Origin: Motiliproteus sp047622605 | Lineage (GTDB): Bacteria; Pseudomonadota; Gammaproteobacteria; Pseudomonadales; Balneatricaceae | Assembly: GCA_047622605.1 (NCBI GenBank) | Contig: JBLHND010000023.1 | Coordinates: 1 to 31,306 of the forward strand | DNA: 31,306 nucleotides | Direction of reading: 5' to 3' | Shown here: one piece after another, positions 23,483-31,306 of the stretch | How the letters are laid out: every line of letters begins with the position of its first letter | Position numbering within the stretch: position 1 is the first letter of the stretch | Notes under the pieces: model-generated | The model's input: only the letters and a program-made list of their open reading frames with translations | What the model was told of the DNA's origin: nothing | The model's database searches: none | Made by a program: the position numbers and the translations under genes

Positions 23483-24985
23483 TTATGCTTTATAATTACC
23501 TCGGGAGAATCTATTCGTATATTTAAGATAAATAATTCCCAGCAGATCTTTTTCAGGTCCTGATGGGCGACCCGAAACAAGCCAGAGCACGGCTATAGCA
23601 ACGCAATAAACACTGAAACCCAGCAGCGTCATAACAAGCAACGCGACCCCTAGGGATCCGGACCACTCTAAAAACAGAGGCTTACTATATAGAAGACTAA
23701 AATACATAAGGACTGACGCCAACAGCGGACGCAGATAGACCCCTAAAAGATCACTCAGATTAATATTTATTTTAACAAGCGACACTCCACTGGATATGAT
23801 AAAAACTAAACTCGCCGAAATTAAGACCGCGTAACCAGATCCCAGCAAACCCTGGCGATGAGTAAGAAAAAAAACCAACGGCAAAAAAATACTGATCCGG
23901 ATGATTGATATGACCACTGAGAGTCTGGGCTCTCCAATCGCCATAAACACATAGCCTGCATTGCTGCTTAATGCCAAAAACATTCCGGCATAGGCGAGAA
24001 TTACGGTCACATCGATCAATTCAAGCCATTGATCACCAAGAAACACGGGGACCAAAAGATCCGCAATAGACGCCAGTCCTATACCGGCAGGAAGGGCCAG
24101 CAAGGCAATAGATCCCATAACCTTGGCATACACCCTACCCAGGTGGCTTCTTGTTAACGAAATTCGTGAGTATGCGGGGTAGGATGCACGATTAATATAG
24201 GAGACTAACTCAGTGGTCGGCAGGGTAATCAGCTCTTGCGCCATACTGAAAAAACCTGCCGCACTGGGTGACAACAACTTACCCAACAGCAACTCAGGTG
24301 TTCTGGTACTGAAATAACTCAATGCATTATTCAATATCAACCACTTCGAGAACCCAAACAAACCACGGAATTCTTGCAATGAAAATCGGGGTCTAAAAGG
24401 ATGTAAGATATAACTAAACACATTAAAAGATACTTTCCATATAAGCGTACCTATCACCAACGCCCAATAGCTTTCAAGATAAAATGCTATAGCAATGGTT
24501 GATACAAACCCCATCAACTTAGGTAATAGTTGCAGACGAAACTCGAGTTCAAAGGTCATGTTTTTCTGGAAATCAAGAACACCGACGTTTTTACTACCAT
24601 TCACCAGAAACAGCAGGGCCACTGCCATCAAGATAGGCGCCAAGTTTTCATTACCGTAATACCCAGCTATAGGATCAGAGAGCGTCAGCAGCAGCACCGA
24701 GGACAGCAGCCCAAAGATGATATTAAGCGTCCATGCGGTATCGTAATCTGTACGGGTAGCGTCATTATTTTGAATAATAGCCGTTTCAAAGCCGAACTCT
24801 GAAAACAGTTCTACGAGCGCAAAACAGGACATGGCGATAGCCACCAGGCCAAAATCACCGGGAGTCAGGAGCCGGGCCAACACGATCGTGCTGACGACGC
24901 CGAGCGCCCTAACAGACAGCCGAAGAAACACCACCCACAAGGCACTCTTAGCGATGAGTATGCCGACGCTTTGCTCTTGTGCCAT
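23483..24985 (-). CDS. polysaccharide flippase, WzxC type
   Basis: A 500-residue inner-membrane protein with about twelve to fourteen hydrophobic segments, of the oligosaccharide flippase (MOP) superfamily. The start, SALWVVFLRLSVRALGVVST then LLTPGDFGLVAIAMSCFALVE, with FSEFGFETAIIQ and LLLGKLLSPSAAGFFSMAQ, is typical of WzxC-like exporters that move lipid-linked EPS units across the membrane. The ribosome site AAGGG lies about 6 nt before ATG 24985. It is the last gene of the leftward operon, 89 bp after the phosphatase gene. It is more AT-rich than the transferase genes, as flippases often are. Confidence 0.92.
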   Translation of the reverse strand: MAQEQSVGILIAKSALWVVFLRLSVRALGVVSTIVLARLLTPGDFGLVAIAMSCFALVELFSEFGFETAIIQNNDATRTDYDTAWTLNIIFGLLSSVLLLTLSDPIAGYYGNENLAPILMAVALLFLVNGSKNVGVLDFQKNMTFELEFRLQLLPKLMGFVSTIAIAFYLESYWALVIGTLIWKVSFNVFSYILHPFRPRFSLQEFRGLFGFSKWLILNNALSYFSTRTPELLLGKLLSPSAAGFFSMAQELITLPTTELVSYINRASYPAYSRISLTRSHLGRVYAKVMGSIALLALPAGIGLASIADLLVPVFLGDQWLELIDVTVILAYAGMFLALSSNAGYVFMAIGEPRLSVVISIIRISIFLPLVFFLTHRQGLLGSGYAVLISASLVFIISSGVSLVKININLSDLLGVYLRPLLASVLMYFSLLYSKPLFLEWSGSLGVALLVMTLLGFSVYCVAIAVLWLVSGRPSGPEKDLLGIIYLKYTNRFSRGNYKA

Positions 24986-25074
24986 TCAAGACCCTTGCTA
25001 CTGATGGCGATTTAACGAATCACTAAACGATAAAAAAATGATAAAAAACTACCGGGACCGCCTGTCTCTAGGGG

Positions 25075-25641
25075 TCATGTTGAATAGTAGGCATCAATTT
25101 CATCCAGCATGCTGTCTACGGCCCTAACAATTCTGCTGAAGCAGGATAGAAAGTAGTCCTTAGGGTGACTAAAAGGATCATAGAGCAGTGCAAATTGGGG
25201 TCGACACCATAATCCAAGCAGACAGAGCTGAACATCCTGGTTGACGACCAGAGGCGCTAACCAGTGAAGATGACGATCTTCCATCACGACCAACAGATCC
25301 CCCTCTGCAATAGAAAAATCGGCCATATTCGTCGCACGATGCTCGATCAGATCGATGCCATAATCCTGTGCGGCCCCTATAGCGGTAGGATCTGCCTCGA
25401 CGCCCGTGGTGGTCGCCAGTCCAAACGACGCCACCGGCAGATGCGGCGAACGGGAGGCGGCGATGACCTTAGCAAAGGGGCTACGACAGATGTTGCCCTG
25501 GCAGATATAAACTAGACGTTTTACTCTTGACCAATCTACCTGTTCATATTTTTTATAGACACCTGTCCGCCACTTAATATCTGATATTATCGTGCGCACC
25601 AGCCCACGCCAGGTAGCAAACTCTTTGTTAATGTAACGCAT
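25075..25641 (-). CDS. low-molecular-weight protein tyrosine phosphatase-like
   Basis: A 188-residue low-molecular-weight phosphotyrosine phosphatase. The active-site loop CQGNICRS gives C-x5-R-S (Cys about residue 47, Arg 53), and the general-acid Asp is in LYDPFSHP near residue 155. Family enzymes usually begin at the strand before the P-loop; this one has a ~40-residue extra N-terminal segment. In EPS loci these phosphatases normally reverse the autophosphorylation of a tyrosine kinase (Wzc type), but no such kinase is in the window. The ribosome site AAGGA lies before ATG 25641. The gene follows the GT2 gene by 39 bp. Confidence 0.88.
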   Translation of the reverse strand: MRYINKEFATWRGLVRTIISDIKWRTGVYKKYEQVDWSRVKRLVYICQGNICRSPFAKVIAASRSPHLPVASFGLATTTGVEADPTAIGAAQDYGIDLIEHRATNMADFSIAEGDLLVVMEDRHLHWLAPLVVNQDVQLCLLGLWCRPQFALLYDPFSHPKDYFLSCFSRIVRAVDSMLDEIDAYYST

Positions 25642-25680
25642 AAGTTCCTTTTGGTTTTGCTTTTGGTTTTACTTTTACTA

Positions 25681-26664
25681 TTAATAGTAGAGTTCGGATT
25701 TGGCTTGAGCCGGACGAACGACCTCTAGATCCCGCCCTCTGGGCTTATCCTTTCTAAGGATATAAACAGGTCTTGATTTTTGCTCTTCATATATCTTACC
25801 CATATAAATTGAGACCACACCCAAAGATAATAAGATCATCCCACCCAACAGCACCTGCACCGCGATCACTGTCGTAAATCCGATCACCGCATCTGCAAAA
25901 ATATAGTTATAAAGGGTTTGCAGTAACAGTAGAAAACCTAATCCTGCGGTCAAGAAACCTATATAAGCGACCATCTTAAGTGGGAAAGATGAAAATGAAA
26001 AAATATTAGTCAGCGTATAACTAATCAGCGCTAACTTACTCCACTTAGTCTCTCCATGAAGACGTTCTGCGACCTCAAAACCTATATCACACACCTCGAA
26101 GCCTGCCCAGGCAGTCAGCCCCCTAAAGAAACGATTTTTTTCAGGCAGAGAACAGATCACGTTTGCAACCTGACGGTCTATCAGTTTGAAGTCGCTTGCG
26201 CCCTCAAAATCAGATCCTATGGATTTTGATATGATGTAGTTAAATGTTTTCGAGGCTATCTTGTAAAAAAAACTCTCTTTTCCGCGATTGGTTTTCTTTG
26301 CATTAACAATATCGTAACCCGCAATCCATTTATTTATCATCTTGGGAATGACTTCAGGCGGGTGTTGCAGGTCGGCATCGATAAAGACGATACAATCACC
26401 GCTACTTAATTCGAGACCGGCCAGCAGAGCGGCTTCTTTACCGAAGTTTCTGGAGAAATTACCTACGATAAGATTATCGTATTCTGATACCAGTTGTTTA
26501 AGGTTTTTTTGAGTATTATCCGTAGAACCATCATTAATCACTATCAGCTCCAACACACAGTCGACCTGATCGAAGACCTTACTGATCTTTTCTAATGCCT
26601 TAGATATCATGACCTCCTCATTATAAGCAGGAATTACCACTGAAACACTAAATGGCGTCATCAT
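25681..26664 (-). CDS. glycosyltransferase family 2, GtrB/DPM1-like
   Basis: A 327-residue membrane-anchored GT2 enzyme that would load a sugar from a nucleotide donor onto undecaprenyl phosphate. The catalytic part has VSVVIPAYNEE, INDGSTDNT, the metal-binding DADLQHPPEV and FRGLTAWAGFEV. Two C-terminal membrane segments (about residues 230-290) match the GtrB/ArnC arrangement. The start ATG 26664 overlaps the gtrA-like stop by ATGA and has AAGGAG upstream. The longer open frame to 26778 runs inside the preceding gene and is rejected. With the GtrA-like and GT-C-like genes just upstream it forms a Gtr-style side-chain glycosylation set. Confidence 0.9.
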   Translation of the reverse strand: MMTPFSVSVVIPAYNEEVMISKALEKISKVFDQVDCVLELIVINDGSTDNTQKNLKQLVSEYDNLIVGNFSRNFGKEAALLAGLELSSGDCIVFIDADLQHPPEVIPKMINKWIAGYDIVNAKKTNRGKESFFYKIASKTFNYIISKSIGSDFEGASDFKLIDRQVANVICSLPEKNRFFRGLTAWAGFEVCDIGFEVAERLHGETKWSKLALISYTLTNIFSFSSFPLKMVAYIGFLTAGLGFLLLLQTLYNYIFADAVIGFTTVIAVQVLLGGMILLSLGVVSIYMGKIYEEQKSRPVYILRKDKPRGRDLEVVRPAQAKSELYY

Positions 26665-27104
26665 CGTCCTCTCCTTGGGGTAAAAACAAGCCGAAGTAGC
26701 AAGTAGGTTTCCAGGACCAGAAACACTTCGGCTACGATTTTGGCAATCAAGATATTGTCTCGAAACAAATCCATGCAATAGGACACGACAAAGGGTGATA
26801 ACATAATATTAACAAAAGTGACTATAAAATAACCCAGGCTCTGTAGTGATAGCCTCGAAACGCTGCTGTCTGCTGAGGTATTATTTTTAAATGAAAAATA
26901 CTTATGCCCAAAAAAACCAACCAAGGCGCCGACCGATCTCGAGATGACCTGAGCCATAGCAACACTCAAGCCCAGCAGTTCCAGACACAGCAAAAAACAC
27001 AGCAGGTCGATGCAAAACAACCCGCCACCGGTTAACAGATAACGAAACGCACTCTGATTAACCAGCTGACGCATCGCCTCAACCATGAGAGTGCGCGTTA
27101 GCAT
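26661..27104 (-). CDS. GtrA-family membrane protein
   Basis: A ~147-residue GtrA-like protein with four hydrophobic segments (FRYLLTGGGLFCIDLLCFLL, then VISRSVGALVGFFGHKYFSF, GYFIVTFVNIMLSPFVVSY and LETYLLLRLVF). GtrA proteins are proposed to flip undecaprenyl-phosphate-linked sugars to the periplasmic face. The start is uncertain: a TTG at 27107, ATG 27104 and later ATGs are all in frame. ATG 27104 overlaps the preceding gene by 26 bp. It ends in an ATGA overlap with the GtrB-like gene, so the two are coupled. Confidence 0.85.
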   Translation of the reverse strand: MLTRTLMVEAMRQLVNQSAFRYLLTGGGLFCIDLLCFLLCLELLGLSVAMAQVISRSVGALVGFFGHKYFSFKNNTSADSSVSRLSLQSLGYFIVTFVNIMLSPFVVSYCMDLFRDNILIAKIVAEVFLVLETYLLLRLVFTPRRGR

Positions 27105-28959
27105 CAATCACCGATGACTCGACGCCCGCCGATTTTTTGCGGCCTTTCTTGCGGCCTTTCTTGCGGCCATAAAGCCACACTGCCAGTAATATCATCATCG
27201 AGAGTACCGAGATCCAGAGTGACAGCCTCTCCACCAGGGAGGGCACCCAGCGAATCATCACGCGGGATAAACCCTTCGGGACCTCCACCCGAATCAAGCC
27301 GGTTGCCGCATCGATGCTATGCGGGGCCAGGACCCCATCGATAGAGACTTGCCAGGTGGGGTAGTAGAATATCGGCAACACCAGTTCCACGGCCGCATCC
27401 GTGTGCAGCTGCCACCCCCTGCCGTCACCCAAATGAAGCTCCGCGTCGCAGACCACCTGCTTGACGCTGCATTCGTGTGCAAATCCACCTCTGGCATAGT
27501 CGATATAGCCGGGCTGGCTCCAGCTTAATTCATACTCGGGCACCCCCTTATAACCGCCTCCCGCGCGTGACATCGCCAGGCACTGGGCGTCACCGGCATC
27601 GCAGTTGCCTAAAAACCCTTCGCTTTTGAATTTCTCTTTAAAGCCAAGATAGCTGTACTGGTCGCTTTTAACGGCCTGGGATAGCGGCACGCCATCCAGG
27701 TAGGTCGACTTAACCAGTACCGCCGCACCAACCAGACCGGTAAAGAGTACGGCACTCAACAGCGCCATTCCCCATCTCTTATGCCCATGTGAAAAAGCAT
27801 GCGTAAGCGCCAGGCCTGCAACAAAGAGACCGACATAATAGATCACCGACACGAAACGATAGGGCAACTGAATCTTTAACAGCGGTGACTCGATACGCCA
27901 CAGAGGGTAGGAGAGCTCGGAGGCAAAGAACAAGGCCACTGCCAACACCGCCATTCCCTTAAGGAGCACCCGCCTGATGTCTTCATCTATAGGGGTCTTA
28001 TATACATATAAAGCATTGATAATAAATAGAAACAACGCAGGAAAAGCGATAGGCCACTGGAACGATATCCACTGAATACCATGCAGCCAGGCGGTAAACG
28101 TCGGCCAGGCGAAGGCTTGCAAAATATGATTCCCGGACCATTGTTCGGTACTGATATTACTCAGAGAGGTCAATGCCGGGATCAGGTAAAGGGCACTAAG
28201 ACCTAGGCCGAGCAGCACCGTAGCACTCCAGGCGATAATCCCCGAAGATAAGCCTTTAATCTGTGTCTCTAACCGCCCGCTAGTCGCTAACAGTGGCAGT
28301 AGTGAAAAACAGATCAGCACCACCAGGGCACTGATAATATGCGCCAGCACCGCTATTGCGATCGCAAACGCGGCAGCCAGATTTATTTTTTTTGAGTCGG
28401 CGGTGGGCCTGAATAGCGACCAAAATAGGAATCCGTGGGCCGCATAGCCGACCGACGCCCAGGGAAACCCCTGGAACTTGTAGTGCAGCATGATTAAAAA
28501 CGGATTGATTGAGGCGACGATACCTACCAGCAGTGCGACATGAAAAGGCATGTAGTAACGCGCAGTCTTATATAAAAACCAGCCGAACAAAAAGCTCGAG
28601 AGCAGTTCAACACAGTGCATCGCCATCCAACTGCTATCGACAAACAAAGAAAAAAATCCAGCACCCATATAGTAAAGCGGCGCATAAAAAATAAAGGCAG
28701 GATCCCCCAGCTCCAAGTGGCCATTAAACATCCAGCGGGGGTAAAAGACGCCTGCGGCCAGGTTCTCAGAGAACTCCTTGACCCAGTTGTAATGAATATA
28801 AAAATCAAAATTAGGGTCCCCCACATAGGAGAACATATGGGGCCAGTGAACGATCACGGCCAACCCCAGCAGCACCAGCAAGGCCTGCACCTCTTGAGTA
28901 CGCGTTCCCTGATTCTGGCCGTTTTGGGTTGTTACTAGATCCATCTTGTTAATCCGCAT
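27079..28959 (-). CDS. GT-C-like membrane protein (PTPS-related domain)
   Basis: A 626-residue polytopic membrane protein with about ten membrane segments and a C-terminal periplasmic domain (about residues 420-590) before a last membrane helix. The first loop GDPNFDFYIHYNW carries acidic and His residues, followed by VFYPRWMFNGHLELGDPAF and FYAPLYY. This matches the family named 6-pyruvoyl-tetrahydropterin-synthase-related, which looks like a GT-C (polyprenyl-phosphate-sugar using) transferase. The ribosome site AAGGGA lies 4-5 nt before ATG 28959. The C-terminus has a basic GRKK repeat from 12-bp DNA units (27137-27172). Followed by GtrA and GtrB genes, it is the likely transferase of a Gtr-like set (inference). 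Confidence 0.78.
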   Translation of the reverse strand: MRINKMDLVTTQNGQNQGTRTQEVQALLVLLGLAVIVHWPHMFSYVGDPNFDFYIHYNWVKEFSENLAAGVFYPRWMFNGHLELGDPAFIFYAPLYYMGAGFFSLFVDSSWMAMHCVELLSSFLFGWFLYKTARYYMPFHVALLVGIVASINPFLIMLHYKFQGFPWASVGYAAHGFLFWSLFRPTADSKKINLAAAFAIAIAVLAHIISALVVLICFSLLPLLATSGRLETQIKGLSSGIIAWSATVLLGLGLSALYLIPALTSLSNISTEQWSGNHILQAFAWPTFTAWLHGIQWISFQWPIAFPALFLFIINALYVYKTPIDEDIRRVLLKGMAVLAVALFFASELSYPLWRIESPLLKIQLPYRFVSVIYYVGLFVAGLALTHAFSHGHKRWGMALLSAVLFTGLVGAAVLVKSTYLDGVPLSQAVKSDQYSYLGFKEKFKSEGFLGNCDAGDAQCLAMSRAGGGYKGVPEYELSWSQPGYIDYARGGFAHECSVKQVVCDAELHLGDGRGWQLHTDAAVELVLPIFYYPTWQVSIDGVLAPHSIDAATGLIRVEVPKGLSRVMIRWVPSLVERLSLWISVLSMMILLAVWLYGRKKGRKKGRKKSAGVESSVIDANAHSHG

Positions 28960-28968
28960 AATATCCCT

Positions 28969-29820
28969 TTAGCGTGCATAGCCGGCACAGACGTCCAGCG
29001 TTGTTTCCTTCAGCCAATGCTCAGAATCCGGCTCTGAAAAAGTATGGTCTGCATTGTTGTTGGTATAGAGATGCACCTGTTCCCTGCGAGCTACCTGCTG
29101 CCAGCGGCCCGCCGTAAACTGGAGTTCGAATTCTCTGGCGATCAGATCCCGACCACTCAGCAGCACATGAATATCGTTCGAGAAACAAAATGCCGCCTGA
29201 TACATGCGCTCCTGATAGCTTGGCATGTTCTCTGAGGGCTGTTTTATCCCCGCCCTGGTCATCGCCCCTGCCAAAACCTGCAGAAACTCTCGCATCGAAC
29301 CCCGCAGATCAAACTTAAGTGCTCGCACCTTATGCCAGAATGCTCGTTGGAGCAGCCGCTCCCAGTAATAGGAGAACAGCCGCGCCCTCGCCTTCGCCTG
29401 GGGCTGTTCCATCCAGGGGTTAATCAGCACTAAGGCCGCGACACGCGCATCGAGAGGTGCGTACAGCAGCGCAGCGGATGCCCCGTCACAGAGTCCCCAC
29501 AGAATCACTTTGTTGACCGCCTCCGCCTGATCGATAAAAACATCTATAGCGGCGCCGATGTCCTCATCCAAACACTCAAATGACTTTTTTACCCCGCAGC
29601 TGTCTCCCATGCCCGTCACATCAAATCTAAACACAGCGACCCCTCTGTCACTCAGAAAACGAGCCAGATTAACAAATTGGCGATGACTACCGACCCGGTA
29701 TTGTCCCCCGCCAACCACGATCACCACGCCAACCCCGTTACCGTCTACCGGCTGATTGAGAATCCCCGCCAACGGTTGCTGCTGACTGTTCTTGAAGCTC
29801 AGGGCGACTTCCCGGTTCAT
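28969..29820 (-). CDS. exosortase A system-associated hydrolase 1
   Basis: A 283-residue alpha/beta hydrolase. VVIVVGGGQYRVGSHRQF and FRFDVTGMGDSCG are the strands and oxyanion region. The nucleophile elbow reads WGLCDGASAALLY (G-x-Cys-x-G), with Cys in place of the usual Ser, as I recall for the hydrolase 1 group of exosortase-A loci. A His near the end (NNADHTFSEPD) completes a triad. Its job is not known; a thioesterase or acyl-transfer role with a carrier protein is possible. It overlaps the preceding gene by ATGA (29817-29820) and precedes the GT-C-like gene by 9 bp. Confidence 0.85.
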   Translation of the reverse strand: MNREVALSFKNSQQQPLAGILNQPVDGNGVGVVIVVGGGQYRVGSHRQFVNLARFLSDRGVAVFRFDVTGMGDSCGVKKSFECLDEDIGAAIDVFIDQAEAVNKVILWGLCDGASAALLYAPLDARVAALVLINPWMEQPQAKARARLFSYYWERLLQRAFWHKVRALKFDLRGSMREFLQVLAGAMTRAGIKQPSENMPSYQERMYQAAFCFSNDIHVLLSGRDLIAREFELQFTAGRWQQVARREQVHLYTNNNADHTFSEPDSEHWLKETTLDVCAGYAR

Positions 29821-30653
29821 GCGTGCGCGCCTAAAAAGTTCAGGGTCATCTCAATAAGTTCAGGGGCATCATAGACCTCGGGGACCTGCCAAAACGGCCT
29901 TGCCTGACAGTGGCTGAGCCTCAGGGTCGGGGTATTCGCTGCCGAAAATAGGGGATGGGCGACACCTTGGAAGCCTGAGGTTATCTGGATCATGACTCCG
30001 CAATACTCGAATAAACGTTCGTTATCCCAGCTCAATTGCACCAGGGATCGAGCCAGCCGCGGGGATATAGGGTAGCCGGCGACAACCGTCAGCTCACCGT
30101 CGAGGGTCCGCGCCAACCCATCGGTCTGTTGCGCTCTGCCCTGGAGCCTGGAGTCAGAGATCTGCTTGATACGAAACAACTGCTTAAGCATCCGCTGGGG
30201 ATCCAAGACAGGTTCCCAGAGCACCAGTTGCTGCACCGGTGCCTCAGGGCGGGTCTCGAGGTATCGATAGGCCAGCAAAGCACCCAGCCGCAAACCCCAT
30301 AGAGAAACCTCGGCCGCTCCCTGGCTTTTCAGCCAGCAGAGAGCCCTGTCGATATCAGCTAACCAACTGCAAACGGCAACCTCGACCAGTTCTCCAGCAC
30401 TATCGCCCGTGCCATAAAAGTCCAGGGTCACGACGGTCCAGCCCCGATTAGCCAGCGCATAGGCCTGGCGGGAGACCACCGCACGACTAAGGTTCATCTC
30501 TTCGGCAAAGGGTGGCAGGTATAGCAATACCCGTTGGGCTGGCAGCCTGCCAAAACAGCCCAGATAGAGCCGACCCAGGCTGCCTTCGATAAAGTGACCC
30601 TGGTAGGGAGGCTGCGGTAATGGCAATCCTTGCACGTCCGGCGACTCCCTCAT
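29817..30653 (-). CDS. exosortase A system-associated hydrolase 2
   Basis: A 278-residue alpha/beta-hydrolase-fold protein. LYLPPFAEEMNLSRAVVSRQ and LDFYGTGDSAGEL are characteristic of the hydrolase 2 group in exosortase-A loci. The nucleophile position reads LWGLRLGALLAYRY, that is Arg where Ser or Cys would be expected, so classical hydrolase activity is doubtful. It could be a structural or regulatory partner of hydrolase 1. It overlaps both neighbours by four bases (ATGA at 30650-30653 and 29817-29820), so the three genes are tightly coupled. Confidence 0.85.
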   Translation of the reverse strand: MRESPDVQGLPLPQPPYQGHFIEGSLGRLYLGCFGRLPAQRVLLYLPPFAEEMNLSRAVVSRQAYALANRGWTVVTLDFYGTGDSAGELVEVAVCSWLADIDRALCWLKSQGAAEVSLWGLRLGALLAYRYLETRPEAPVQQLVLWEPVLDPQRMLKQLFRIKQISDSRLQGRAQQTDGLARTLDGELTVVAGYPISPRLARSLVQLSWDNERLFEYCGVMIQITSGFQGVAHPLFSAANTPTLRLSHCQARPFWQVPEVYDAPELIEMTLNFLGAHA

Positions 30654-31306
30654 CGGCTCTGCTTACGAGCGGTAGCAGGGGCGTTACGGTCCAGCCAGAG
30701 TGCCAGCACCATCAGGATCCATACCAGCTCACCGTAATGCTTGGCATGCTCCTGCTGATGGCGGCGTTTGACCTCATCGATAAACCCGGGTCGAAACAAA
30801 TCATATTGATCCAGAGAGGCGATAGCATCGTAGGCCAGATTTCGAAGGCCCGCATGTTCTGCGGTCCAGAGTCCGAACGGCAGACCAAAACCCTGCTTGG
30901 TCTTATGGATGATTTTCTCTGGCAGAAAGCCCGTCATCGCCTTTTTATACAGATAGCGCAAACTTCCTGGGACCAGTTTAATATCTGCCGGGATCTTGAG
31001 CGCAAAGTCGACCAGGCGATCATCCAGCAGCGGGTATGCCACCTCGACACCCGCCAGTTGGCACATAGTACTCACCTTGATCAGATCGTTATCGGCCAGG
31101 GTGTGCTTCCAGTCCATAAAGAGCATTCGGTCCAGCACACTGGCGTGGTGCGGTTGATCGTAAAGGCTCTGGCAGCGCCGGTCCGGTTCATGCTGATCGG
31201 TGCCTGCCAGCAGCGCCGCGGAGAAGATCGCATCGCGATCCAGCAGATTAAGAAAATTAAAGTATTCCAGATTCTCAGGCACGCTCATCTTCAGCTGCCG
31301 GGTCAG
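30650..31306 (-). CDS. asparagine synthase-type amidotransferase, C-terminal part (runs off window)
   Basis: The C-terminal ~218 residues of an asparagine-synthase-like amidotransferase; the frame is open to the window edge, so the N-terminal glutaminase domain lies outside. Visible segments are MDWKHTLADNDLIKVSTMCQ, VEVAYPLLDDRLVDFALKIP, LRYLYKKAMTGFLPEKIIHK and TKQGFGLPFGLW, all typical of AsnB C-terminal domains. ATG 31288 is an internal Met, not the likely start. Such proteins occur in exosortase-A EPS loci (amidotransferase 1) and are thought to amidate a carboxyl group of a sugar or carrier. It is the first visible gene of the leftward operon. Confidence 0.88.
   Translation of the reverse strand: MTRQLKMSVPENLEYFNFLNLLDRDAIFSAALLAGTDQHEPDRRCQSLYDQPHHASVLDRMLFMDWKHTLADNDLIKVSTMCQLAGVEVAYPLLDDRLVDFALKIPADIKLVPGSLRYLYKKAMTGFLPEKIIHKTKQGFGLPFGLWTAEHAGLRNLAYDAIASLDQYDLFRPGFIDEVKRRHQQEHAKHYGELVWILMVLALWLDRNAPATARKQSR

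Noticed and set aside
26665..26778. Longer N-terminus for the GT2 protein
   Set aside because: The extension lies inside the gtrA-like gene and resembles nothing; ATG 26664 has a ribosome site and an ATGA overlap.

Overview
The window reads as a chromosomal piece of a gammaproteobacterium, probably a marine or environmental one. The basis is inference from gene content: gabT, remnants of the large ~1,600-residue NAD-dependent glutamate dehydrogenase, REP-transposase-type debris, and an exosortase-A-type exopolysaccharide (EPS) locus. I cannot assign a genus. The window falls into three zones.

Zone 1 (1-1123) is the 3' part of a normal gabT.

Zone 2 (about 1250-14650) is a scrap yard of insertions and decaying genes. 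An NAD-glutamate dehydrogenase pseudogene, with an internal deletion and frameshifts, is split by a ~7.5 kb block (about 1892-9404) that enters between two adjacent codons. The block carries a broken DUF3127 gene joined to a recombinase-like helix-turn-helix tail. It also carries an amino-acid uptake and catabolism set: an IclR regulator, divergent from an ABC importer (binding protein, permease, ATPase), an Asp/Glu-type racemase, a DadA-like FAD dehydrogenase and a RidA imine deaminase. These products fit one pathway of uptake, epimerisation, oxidation to an imine and imine hydrolysis. The racemase half and the FAD/RidA half differ in base composition, so the set may be assembled from two sources. 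The second dehydrogenase fragment is cut off by a 169-bp MITE-like element. After that come about 0.9 kb without a recognisable gene, a catalytic-domain-only tyrosine recombinase, a CHASE-GGDEF-EAL gene broken by an in-frame stop, and a short non-autonomous element derived from a REP-type (RAYT) transposase.

Zone 3 (14679-31306) is an EPS/exosortase-associated locus. Two glycosyltransferases run leftwards from about 17.3 kb. A rightward operon (17496-23414) encodes a polysaccharide deacetylase, a FemAB/GNAT-type acyltransferase, an acyl carrier protein, a GT-B glycosyltransferase, a second deacetylase-like protein and an ATP-grasp ligase. It converges on a leftward operon that enters from beyond the window end (31306-23483): asparagine-synthase-type amidotransferase, two exosortase-A-associated hydrolases, a GT-C-like membrane protein, GtrA, GtrB-like GT2, a low-molecular-weight tyrosine phosphatase and a Wzx-type flippase. 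Together these look like assembly, side-chain decoration, flipping and modification of a surface polysaccharide with acyl or amide substituents. The exosortase, polymerase and initiating transferase are not in the window.

No tRNA, rRNA or CRISPR array was seen. The most unusual points are the clean codon-level split of the glutamate dehydrogenase, the DUF3127/HTH chimera, a 10-G tract inside the FAD-binding codons of the DadA-like gene, the two non-autonomous elements, and a GtrABC-like trio inside the EPS operon.
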